The notes beneath the pieces were generated by a model that worked only from the letters and a program-made list of their open reading frames with translations, made no database searches and had not been told where the DNA came from. The translations under genes and the position numbers were made by a program. Of a stretch of 64,000 nt of DNA, positions 26,701-37,200 are shown one piece after another (positions within the stretch are counted from its first letter, which is position 1; each line of letters opens with the position of its first letter). The stretch lies in the NCBI RefSeq assembly GCF_015832195.1, contig NC_052017.1, positions 46,453,652-46,517,651 of the forward strand. Reading direction: 5' to 3'. The stretch is from Motacilla alba alba (taxonomy: Eukaryota > Chordata > Aves > Passeriformes > Motacillidae).

Positions 26701-27783
26701 GTTTTCTGTTCCATACCTCAGTGATGGAGCCATACCCAGTAATTACAACCCCATGAGTCTCTGCCACCTACAGGATAACCAAGCCTAAATGCAAGCTTAT
26801 CAAAATTTCCTGAATAATGAAAAATAAAATATAAAATTCTACCTGCTGCCCATAGCTACCAGGCCAGAAAAACCAATTTCACACCATGCGAGAAAAAGGA
26901 CACACGCAGCTCCACTCCGTGGAGGGCTCCAGAGCTTATCTCCCGCTGGGAGGAAGGTCTGGGATGTATTCTGTGCATCTGTCCTGCAGCAGAGGAATGC
27001 AATTGGGCAAGGAGCAGCTGCTATCAAGCCCAACACATTCAGCAAATTCTTTGGCTCTTGTCACCTACCCAATGGCTTTTCCTGGTCTTAACAACGTGGT
27101 TGGCAGGGACCAGAGGAACAGGGGAGCAGCAGGCAGAGCTGGCCAGCACCATGGTTTTTCTCAGGTTGGCAGCCAGCACTAATACAGGGCGTCTCTTTGG
27201 GAGGTGTTCTCCTGATAGAGGCCACCACTCAGGCCAGGGTGGCAGAGAAGATACTGCCCCAGATTAAAAACCATACTCTCTCTTTTCTTCCTCCTTTAGC
27301 ATGGGCCATCTAGTCTTGGAAAAACAAATAACCTGTGCACCCTGAATTGCTGCTGGAACAAGTGAAATAAACCCAACAGAAATCTAAGGCCAGACTAAGG
27401 CTCGGAGGGAGACAAGTTCAGGCACAGTTCTGATCACAGTGGTAAAGCTAGGTTGGCTACAAACCTGTTAAAATTTCACTGCAAATTTTTGTAGGAGTTT
27501 TCTTGTGTTCCAATGGATTTCTTGTGAGGGAATATCTTTTTCTGGCCAAATTTTCTGTTTTAGGAGTAGAAGAAGGGTGAAAATGAATACACACACATGC
27601 AACAACTTTTTTTTTCCATCCAATCTTACCCCACAGGAATGATACAAACCACCCAAGAGATCAAGCTAAACAGCTCCTGCAAGGTGTCTGAAAGATTATT
27701 TCCCTAATACAAGAAAACATTTGTACCAAATCAGGCTTATTGTGTATCTTACTCCTGGTCTCCTCTTCCAGACATGTTAGAGC
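23701..27783. other. Non-coding stretch, no gene recognised
   Basis: Unique sequence. At 26296-26788 long frames run on both strands at once (145 codons minus, 149 codons plus) in a locally GC-richer patch. Neither resembles a known protein, and mutual overlap of this kind is usual for chance frames. No RNA gene or transposon recognised. Confidence 0.55.
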
Positions 27784-27926
27784 ACCAAAAGAACCAAACC
27801 AAAACAAAAAACCCAACCCAAAAAACCCAAACAAAACAAAACAAAACAAAACAAACAAACAAACAAACAAAAAAAAACCCAAAAAACAAAAAACAAAAAA
27901 TCAACCAACCAGACAAAAAACCCCCA
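27784..27926. repeat. A-rich (CAAA)n/(CAAAA)n low-complexity tract
   Basis: About 140 bp built only of A and short C-runs apart from a few G and T, mostly CAAAA, CAAA and CCAAAAA units. The plus-strand frames rich in Lys/Asn/Thr/Gln and the minus-strand frames rich in Phe/Leu/Val across it are translation artefacts of the repeat. Confidence 0.93.
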
Positions 27927-30024
27927 CTCACCTTGCACAAAAAATATTTTAGATGTTTTCCACATTCTCCATTGGAAAGAAATTCTCAGCAGAAGGAAGA
28001 AAAATTTCTTTGATATTGCAGTTGTTTTTATTTTTGACAACAGGAGTATTTCAGTGCAGGTGACATGACAACACAGCTTTGGATAGGAAGACAAGGATTA
28101 TATGAAACAGAATTTAGATAGGTTAAAAGGAATTAAGTCTGTAACAATACTTAGCAATAGAGTAGTGGAAAGGGTAACTCCCATAGCACCCAGGGAGTTT
28201 CAGAAAATACATAAGAATTCTCAGGGAACAAACCAAAACAAGGAAAACACCCTAAAAACCCATCAGCCACACTTTAGATACAACTGTATTTTTCCTGGCA
28301 ATTACTAAAGGCCCCATATCACAAAGCAAAATGAAAACATAACAGAGTGACCTTCCAAACCACCATCTGAATGCAAACAGTGCTTGACAGGCAGGGGACA
28401 GAAGGCTGTCTTTTCTCAGGTCCCAGTTATGTCAGACAGCTCTAGATCAGGTCCACCAAACAAATTGCCATGTCAAAAAGACATCCTCTGCAATTGGTTC
28501 TTCTTAACAACCTTGTTGCCTTCCTTTCCTGAGCATAGGAGACAGAGTGGAAAAGCTGGGGTCTCTAGCCATCATTTTGTCATCTCACCAGTGTGTGTAG
28601 CCACATCACAAAGGTTTTGAAAACAAGAGCAGCAATTTAATAGCTCAGAATTTATAGGTGTAATTAGGATAGTTTTTCTGGAATCCCTTTCATTGAAAAA
28701 GTTCATTCATATTCATTTAATCAGGTTGTTATGCACATACTCTGATTTCTGTGCATGAGACTGAAAAGCTGGCAGCTCCATGAGTTCCAATTGCCAAAGA
28801 ACTAACCACCAAGCAACAGTCTGCTATTTAAGCTCCCGGACTTTTTTTCATCACAAAATTTTATTTTCATCTGCCTTGCAAAACTTCAGGATGAAGTTTC
28901 TATGGCAGATGTCTGAGGCTAAGCACATATTTGCTGAAAATTCCCATCAAGGTGGTCCTTGCTCCTCCTGAGAATACTATCAGAGAAGTATGCTGTATAT
29001 GTTGCACATTTGCATGTACACTGCCTCTTTAAGGCCTGTAAACTTTCAAGAAGCAGGTTGGAATTTTGGTAGAAGGAATCTCCAAATAGTGTTTGCAAAC
29101 AGTGCTTTAGGTGAGGTCAGAGCTGAAATTAAGAAAACCAAGGCAGGATCAAGTGGCATCCAGGGCAGGGACTCATAAGAGTAAGGCTTGCAGGTTAGGG
29201 TGGAAAGTGGTGGGATGTGACAAAGAGCAGCAGAGAAGTAGCTAGACTCAGCTGTGGAAGCAGTAGAAAAGGGAAATGGATTTCTCAAACTTTGGAGTGG
29301 CAAGGAAAAGGGATGGGAGGAATTGCAGCGGAGGTGTAAGAAATGTATCAAGCCCTGATGAAGGGCTGTGCACTACCAGCATTCTCCAGGAATTCATGCT
29401 GAGGAAGGAGAGAAGTGCAGGCCTTGTAAAAGGAGGATCTGAAGTTTACAGGTTCAGCAATTTGTCAAGCTGGATAAGCTAGACCTGTTCTTCTTGGAAG
29501 AGGATGGTTCTGAGGGAGGAGCTCAGCAGTCTGACTGGATTCAAGAGCATTAACATTGTGAAAACATTAGGCCCAGGAGTTCAATGGAATCATTATAAAA
29601 TGTGAGACTTGCATGCCATTTCAAATGTTGAACAGACACCTTCCAAGCTCTCCAATGCATATTCCTGGGTGTGAGTGTTCAGTGATAAACTCATCACTCC
29701 TGAAGACTTGCTTGGTTTTGTGCCTAACAAATTACTCATAGAGTAATTTGTTAATCCTCCCACACAGACCAAAAAAAGAAAAAAAAAAAGTGCTGTTCCT
29801 TTGTATTCTCAGAGCATGCCCAAAATACCTACCATGGTCAGTTGTAAAAGCAGAATTCAGGATTTTATGACTAAGTTTGCTAGATTATTTTTACCAGCAC
29901 AGTGTGCATACTTTTTCTTCTACATTTCACATAAAATTACCCCCAATAAAAAATGAAGAACACAAGTGACACTGTGTTATACCCTGAGAGACACTACATG
30001 GTCTCGGTCTGGTGTACATCAGTG
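27927..30024. other. Non-coding stretch, no gene recognised
   Basis: Unique AT-rich sequence without recognised genes or transposons. It contains the short hairpin at 29725-29753, listed separately. Confidence 0.6.
29725..29753. repeat. Perfect 13-bp inverted repeat, 3-nt loop
   Basis: The left arm TAACAAATTACTC at 29725-29737 pairs perfectly with GAGTAATTTGTTA at 29741-29753, with ATA between them. This is a compact foldback. The arms are too short and AT-rich for a microRNA precursor. It could be a dyad protein site or a chance foldback from a replication slip. Confidence 0.85.
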
Positions 30025-30370
30025 GGTTTTGATTCTTTCACGTGCTATATCCGGAGGTTAAGTGAGGGAGTGATTTTAACATACTCAAGCTCTAAGTGTC
30101 AGACATCTGAAGCAGATTAATGATGTCTGCGTAAAACTGCCCCTGATAAAATGCTGCAGTTCAGACCCCATCTTCTGTCTGATTGCAGGACTAAACCAAT
30201 CTTCTGTCTTTCAAATCAAGCTTAAGCTGCCATTGTTTATCTTACTCTCAGCAAAGGAAATCTGAATAAACGTATAAACTAAATCTAGAGCCCTCTTCAC
30301 TCTCTCTTGACAGCCTCAGGGTTAAGACAAAATAAAAGCAGAAAAACCCCTGCTTTTTTTCTGCCACAAA
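30025..30370. promoter_or_regulatory. Candidate conserved non-coding regulatory block
   Basis: Repeat-free, complex sequence with TTAATGATG, CTTTCAAATCAAGC and CCATTGTTTATCTT (SOX/FOX/GATA-like) words. It includes an 8-bp inverted repeat, CAGACATC at 30100-30107 and GATGTCTG at 30122-30129, around a central ATTAAT. No open frame of note. The call is based only on texture and motif density. Confidence 0.3.
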
Positions 30371-31264
30371 GGCTCAAAGGAATGCTCTCAGATCACACTG
30401 AAGCTCATAGAAAGTAAATAATCATCTTGTAGGATGTTGAACGCCCACAAGATGCTGCCCTGTAGGAATTATGGCTTCTCATGATTGCCTCGCCAAGATG
30501 CAAAAAGTTTGCTGAAGAAATGACATTGATCTGAGTCCCATATTTTTCCCTGGTTCTCCCTCTGACCTGGGGAGTGATGTAGAAAGGTCATTTTGCTACG
30601 CTGTGCCTATGTCTTGTTTCCAAGTCCCCACCTTTTGTGTTTGGCTCTCGCCCTGTTTGCACATTACCTAGGGAAACCTTGACTGCAGCCTAAACATTCA
30701 AAGGTAACAAAATTACAATTAGTCACCCTGATGCCAGTGGGGTAGATCTGGGTAGTCAGTACCTCATTACTCATTCCTATTTATTTGGCTAAGGTAGTGC
30801 AAAGCCTATTTTTAAAATAAAGTAATAAAAATGTTGACAGAGGGCTTCTGCTTTTGGAAGAAAAAAAATAATCAGGACTTTCCCAGACTGAAAATGGTTT
30901 AGGGCACTACTCTCATCCATCACTTTGTATGGCTCTGTGATAAGTCTCCTTAAAATTGCAAGTCATTCTCTATCAACATATACGGACAGCTCTCCAGCAG
31001 AACACAAATGGAAACAGGCACAAAGCTGCTTATTGGTAAATAAATCAAAGAAGAGGAATTAGGAGAAGGGAAAAACACAAAGCTCTGTCTGTCAGGATAG
31101 GAGAGATTTATGTGAGAGATTCGCTGATGCTTCAGGCCACTGGTGCCATTTTCCAGGGTATGAATGGGTGGATCTTTTGCATACGTTTTGCAGGGTTGAC
31201 TTAAGTAAGTCTTGACAACTCTCTTTCCCTGGGGACTAGACTAAAAGTATTGTTTAGAAATCTA
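30371..31264. other. Non-coding stretch, no gene recognised
   Basis: Unique sequence between two regulatory candidates. I see no coding frame, repeat or RNA gene. Confidence 0.55.
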
Positions 31265-31400
31265 ATATATGGTTTATTTACTCAATTTGTGCTGAGCACT
31301 ACAGTTCCTTCAGGCCAGCTTCAGCAGTCCATTACTCCATTAATGCTCCATTACTGAAATTAGTGCTGTAATTGGAAGGAGGGAGGATGATGGGGAAGGG
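31265..31400. promoter_or_regulatory. Homeodomain-site cluster (three TCCATTA copies)
   Basis: The word TCCATTA occurs three times within 26 bp (31328-31334, 31336-31342, 31347-31353), followed closely by AAATTAG and TAATTGG. This puts five TAAT/ATTA cores in about 50 bp. Spaced repetition of the same core is typical of homeodomain-bound enhancers. Function here is inferred. Confidence 0.35.
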
Positions 31401-33454
31401 GACACTTTTTAAAGGAGCAGGTCCTGCTTAATCCCATCACAGAAGAAAGCATTAGAAAAATCTCAACTGCTCCCTCCCAAGCCCTTCCCTTAGGAAAAGG
31501 GTATTGAAGAGAAACTTCTCTCTGGTGGCTGACATGCAATAGATGTGCAGCAAAAAGACAGTTCTGAGGAACTCACCACCAGGCCTGCCTTCAAATGAGA
31601 GGACACAATGACAACATCAAGAAGCCTCCACACAGTGCTGCCCTGTGCCAGAAATCAGCAGGCACTTAGGTTTCACTCCAAGCTTCTGGTCCCTCACACA
31701 GATTTGGCGCTGCTAATGGGACCACTGGTACAGTCTTTGCTCCTGCTGTCACCCCACACTGTCAAACTGCAACCGGCTCTTTCACAAGCCTCAGGAGAGG
31801 GACACAGTGCTAAGAAAGGCAGCTTAACCACGGAGATGGGGCATAGAGCTGAGTTTGGTTGCCCCCACAGGTCCTCCTTGAAAATATGGAAGCTGACTCT
31901 GTTTGGGGTGCCTCTTTCGCTGCTTTGCTTTACTCATCCATTCCCCAAGATACTTTGCAGCATGAAGAAATTCAGGATCTGTGTATGAATATTTACTAAT
32001 TATTCAACTTAACTACAAAAAGGATATTTCATGGATGTTTTATCCAAGAATCTTATATCTCCATACAATCACACAGCCTGAAATAATTTTCAATATTAAC
32101 TGTAAGCTAGCTTAGTTAATATTGATAGTTACTGAGTAACAAATACCCTGTACAGTTATTCTGGATAACTGAAATATATGTTGCAGATATGCATATTTAT
32201 TGGTTTAGTTAAATAGAAGACCTGTCAGGAGTCTAGCAGGAAGGTAATACAATAGCCCTAAAGTGGTCATCTGTTTAAAGAGATTAAAGAATTTACAATA
32301 AGAAATGCCAATGCTTGGAGCTGGGATGTTGCTGATTCCATCTTCCAGTCAGTGAGAGGATTTGTTTCACCAAGGCTGGAACTGGAAAGTCACAAAAGAA
32401 ACTAAAGAATGAAAAGATTTTTTGCTATGGGGGTGAGACCTGTGAGGAGAGGCACTACTCCTGAATTTGTTCTCAAGGAGCAGACCGACACAGCGATAGA
32501 CTTTGCTGGAGTGGCCAAAATAGCAAAACAGCTATTATAGCATGGTAGGATCTATGGTAAAGTTCACATAATATCTTAGTCTTCTTACATTTGGCTTTGG
32601 TCTTCTTACTGCACAGACTCAACAAGATTTATTCTGAAATAGATGTTTTATTGCTGGGATAAGCCACTGCTCTGAAAATCTGCCTAGAAACAAATTGATT
32701 TGTTAAAAAAAAAATCAATGTAAAAATAAATACCAGCAAACCATGCATCTTACATGCTTATACAAAAAGAAACTTTGTTAGTTTGTTCTCTTCCTTTCAG
32801 ACCTCTGTGTTTTAAGGAAGGCACTGTACCCCTTGAGGAAGTAAGGAGAGATACTACTCCTTTAGGCAGTGTTACTGCTCAAGGTGGCTTGTCCCTAAAC
32901 CTCTCTGAAACCAAACCACAGTGGCAGGCTAAGAGTTTGTTACTGTTTCCTTATATAAAATATGAACCACAGGTGAAAATTAAGAGTGTGAAGGAGAGCT
33001 GCATCATCAAAAGACAGCAGATAAACTGTGGGGATGGTTCTTTGCAGGATACATGTATGCTCTATGTTCTAGGTTTCTGGGACAACGTGTTGCTGTCTTT
33101 CTGGTCATCCAGCAGCACCTCAGAGACCTGTGTGGTTCTGGTGGCTGCCAGCAAGTAGTCAGACACCAAGTCCTTGGCTGAGAAATGCATCAGCATTCAA
33201 CAGAATGCTAAAGATACTGGTGTTGGTGAATGCTGCTTCAGGAGGGCTTTTTTAGGAAGTTGCAGATGGCTATTTCAGGGTGGAGACGGACAGGATACAG
33301 TGGAAATAACATTTCAAAAGTAATAAAATCTTGATACTTTATCTTTCTAACTTTCAAGGCTATGCTGGATTTTTCAATGAGGGCTTCAGGACGAGAGAAA
33401 AAACTGGTAGGGACAGCAGAATGCCCCCTCAAGATTTAAATCCCAATTAACACA
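31401..33454. other. Non-coding stretch, no gene recognised
   Basis: Unique sequence. Frames of 126 codons (31608-31988) and 134 codons (32754-33158) on the plus strand have no recognisable domain. A 12-bp inverted repeat at 32090-32125 is listed separately. Confidence 0.55.
32090..32125. repeat. 12-bp perfect inverted repeat with nested palindrome
   Basis: TCAATATTAACT at 32090-32101 is the reverse complement of AGTTAATATTGA at 32114-32125. The 12-nt loop, with its flanking A, itself contains the palindrome TAAGCTAGCTTA. A double dyad in an AT-rich context. It could be a chance foldback or a protein-binding site. Confidence 0.8.
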
Positions 33455-34240
33455 CCATCAGTGACGAAGGATACATTTTACATGGTCGATTAAAAGACTC
33501 CTCCCTATTGATCTTTGCAGCTAATCATTGTCCTACCCCTGCTTAGGGAGTGCAGACACAAACCAGCAATCTAAATTTATTGAGACTCCTGACAATCAAT
33601 AGGTCAGACTCACGGAGAGCATTACACAGAAAGCATCTCCATTGACTCATGACGGGCCAGCAAGACCCAGGTCTCCAAGAGGTCCCTAAAGCCATTCCCC
33701 TCTCTGCTCAGATGGTTCATGCAAGGCCAGGGCTGCTCTGTGTATGCTCCTTGTCAAAGTCCAGACAAACAACCTGTGACAAAACAGCAGCCGCAGTGAT
33801 CCCTCTGTCCTTCAACTCAGCATGCTGGAGTGAGAGCTGGATACCTGGAGGCAGCAGACAGCCTGCCACATGAGGCCTGCAGTTTTGATTTAAACAAAAC
33901 AAAAGTGAGTAGCTGTAATTTCACAGATGGGAGCAATTCATTAGCTGGGAAAAGATGTGGTCGCTCTAATCTGGAGTGACTGGGGAGCTTTTGATGCAAA
34001 TAGCCATTTGCAGCTGCCTCTCACCCAGGTCAGTGCTAGGGAATAGACTGTGAGATGAAGAAAATCAAACTGTATACTAATTGAGAGCCTGCAACAGAGC
34101 AACAGCATTGCCAGGCAATATTTCTGGGCCTGCCATGTGCCCAGGTGATCTGCCACTTTGGGATTTTATAGTACGTGATAACAAGAGGATCACACACTCC
34201 ATTAAATCACCCAGATGAGTGGTATTCATGTGACTGCAAT
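33455..34240. promoter_or_regulatory. Candidate conserved non-coding regulatory block
   Basis: Two dense parts, 33455-33660 and 33900-34240, are separated by more ordinary sequence. The first has CTATTGATC, GCTAATCATTG, GACAATCAATAG and an AP-1-like TGACTCAT. The second has CAATTCATTAGCTG, a perfect octamer ATGCAAAT at 33994-34001 (POU-type), an E-box CAGCTG at 34011-34016 and ACTAATTGAGAG. The mix of SOX/homeodomain/POU/bHLH-like sites resembles a neural or mesodermal enhancer. That reading is inference. Short overlapping frames on both strands show no coding signal. Confidence 0.35.
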
Positions 34241-37200
34241 TGAAGGGTCAGAACAAAAATCCCTGCAAGTCACAGAAGTGAGCACCCAGACTGTCAGGAC
34301 TGAGACAGCAGATGGAGGAAAACAAGGTTAAAAAAAAAACAAACAAAAACAGCCTTGTCATATTTTAATCAGCTACATTTGAGCTGGAGTGCCTTACACA
34401 AGGCTGATGGCACAAACCAGCCTTTCCTTGTTCTCCAGTTACACTGCAGCAAGACATGTTCTGTGTAGCACTGGTCAGTCAAAAGGGAGAGGAGTATTTT
34501 TGGTCTGGAAGGACTTTTACTGGTTGGTAAATGTCAGAAAAAAGTGAGGAAATGTGGGGAAGCAGCTGTAAAGGAGAGCTACCTGCAGCAAAGCCTGATA
34601 TCAAGGATGATGGTACTGAGAGTGGAAGGAAGCACATGCTGATTTCTGTGCGTTGTGGTGTGGATGGCTTTGGCCTGGGTTAAGGCTTCAAAAGAGAAGG
34701 CTTAGCCTGGGATCTACAGGAGTCAGGAATTCAACACATGGACACCACAAGGAGCATTTCTACCTTTGACAAAAGCAAGGGTGGCCATAGTAACCTTCTG
34801 AGAAAAGCAGACTTATCCTCTTCAGCTAATTTAGCTGAGTCAGGTCAAAACTCAGGTCATAGCAGGACTGTTCCCAAAAGAAAACCATTGAGGTGTCTTG
34901 CTGACAGCAGCAAGATTTGCAGAGTACTCATTAAAGGGGCACAAATAATTCAGCAATACACTCTGTGGGCTTAAGGTGAGAGAGGAGGGATGGAAGTGGC
35001 AGGTGTTGACCTAGGCACTGTGGTGCTCTCTGCTTTTCTGCAATTATAAATACCACCTGCTATCAGGGTTTCTACAAGAATTAGACGTAGCCCCAGCACA
35101 GACCCTTTAGAAGGTGCACATGCAAACTGGTCAATAAAACCATCTTAACATTCCTCCTTCAGTAAAAGTGCTACAGAACAAATGAAGGAGACATGGATTT
35201 TTATTTCCTCAGAAATCTCCAACAGCAAGTGATAAGGAGTGTGAGAGACATGGCAGTCTGGTAAGAAAATGCATAGTGGAAGATTTAAAGAGAGGGAAAG
35301 AATAACTCCAACCAAGTTACGTATTGTTTCCTTTCTCAGCCAGCAGGCAAAGGCATCACCACTATCATTACATAATGTCTTCCTAAGCTCCCCTCCGGTG
35401 AAGTGACATCCCGCAAAAAACATCTCTGGGAGCAAACATACAGGCAAAAAAGGGGTAAAAACTGGAGAATGGGCAGAGTCATTTTAATTTAGATTACTGA
35501 ATGATGCACCAAAACTGCCTGGGGGAGAAGTCCTTAGACAAAATGGCAAATCTTTATATTACATGACATTAATTACACTTTTACTGTGAGCTAACCCTAT
35601 TACAGTATTGTGTACTGACACAGAAGATGGTACTTCTGTAGTGTCCCTCCGAAGAGCTGTCCTTGCAGGGGCCCAGCCATGGGGTTTATGGTGCTCTGTG
35701 TCACTGCCCATGAAGGCTGCTTAATGCACTTCCTTGCAAGTAGATTTCTTTATGACTTTACCAGGAATGGGGAGGAGCAGGATTTTCATTAACTTGTTCT
35801 TTACTGTGAGGTCCTTTAACATGAATTCCAAATGAGATGTGAAATCCTTGTCCCAGACATCCCAGCTAGACCTCTCGTGCAAGACCGGAAAAGTACTGCC
35901 AACACCAGTGGGGCAGGGTGTCATGACTGCTCAGATCATTTGTGCTGATTTATCCTCCAGCATAACACCTTGGAGCACAAATCTGAGCATAGCTGTGGGG
36001 CATAACCCTCAGCCTACATTCAGAAAAGTGATAGAAGTTAGTTCTTCCCTGTGCCAGATTGCTGGGAGACAAGTAATGTCTTCCATGGGCTCAGGTGGCA
36101 ATGGACAACAGGAGAGGTTCAGAGCTGGAGCAATATTGCTGGGGTTTTGTCAGAAGCAATGGATGTCAGAGTAACAGAAGGAAAAAAAAAAAACAAAACA
36201 AAGGAAGATGAGAGGGCAAGAAAAATGGGATTAGTCAGGCTCTGGTCAAAAGAGCCATGAGAAAGAATATAGTTGAACCACTATCACATAAGGGCTTCAC
36301 ACCATGAACAAGAATCTCATAGCAATAGATACCTCTTTCCTTCAGGACAGCAGGACTTGGCCAGCACAAATTAAATGGCATCATATTTCCCCTCTCCAAA
36401 CAATATATCTTACAATCACCCTAAACACTTCTGTACTTGAGGCGAAAGGTGTAATAGAGATACCAAGCAAAGTGCTCAAAAGCAAGATGCGAACAAACCA
36501 GAAGGAGCCAGAAAAGCTACATCAAAGCAAGTGTTTTAACAGAGACCTCAAGGTGCCCAAAAATTACTTTGGCATTGAGTGATTGCAAATCTCTTCCTCA
36601 CCAAAAGCTGAGGGAGCCTGTAATAGCCTGGAGATCAATTAACCCCTGGAGGTTCTGGGTATAAGGAAGAGTGTGTGAGCTGCTTTTCTCAGGAAAGAAA
36701 GAGCAAGCCAAAGATTTGAGCTGGTCCCCAACATGGATAAGGTAGCTTGAAAATCTGTCTGAGCCTCTTTTCAAAGCATCTGAAACAGGCTCTCCCGAGA
36801 GAACGGGGATTTGTGCAGGCAAACCACTACAGCCTGCAGTTGGCATGACACATCATTTGTCCCAACAATGATGGGATGGATGAAAGAAAGAAAACTAGCC
36901 ACTTTTACTAGAAAGACATTGAATCTTTTGGATCCAGCTGGGCTGAGCGGAAGACTATCTGGGCACTGCAGGGGTAACTCTTGCTGGAAGTTTCTGCAAC
37001 CCCTACACTACCAGTTGAACTTTATCAGGGACTTCTCTAGCCCTATGCTTCCTGCACCTAGCTAGCCCTCTCATTTTGCTGGAATTGAATGAATGCTGGC
37101 ACAAAATATTGGGTCAGTGTCTGCCAATCAGCTGAGAATGACAGCCAGTACTGGGGACATACACTGTCCTGTAGGCTTAGCTAGATTTGAGAACAAGTCT

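Noticed and set aside
27740..28094. Lys/Asn-rich and Phe/Leu-rich frames on both strands
   Set aside because: Translation of the CAAA/CAAAA low-complexity tract.
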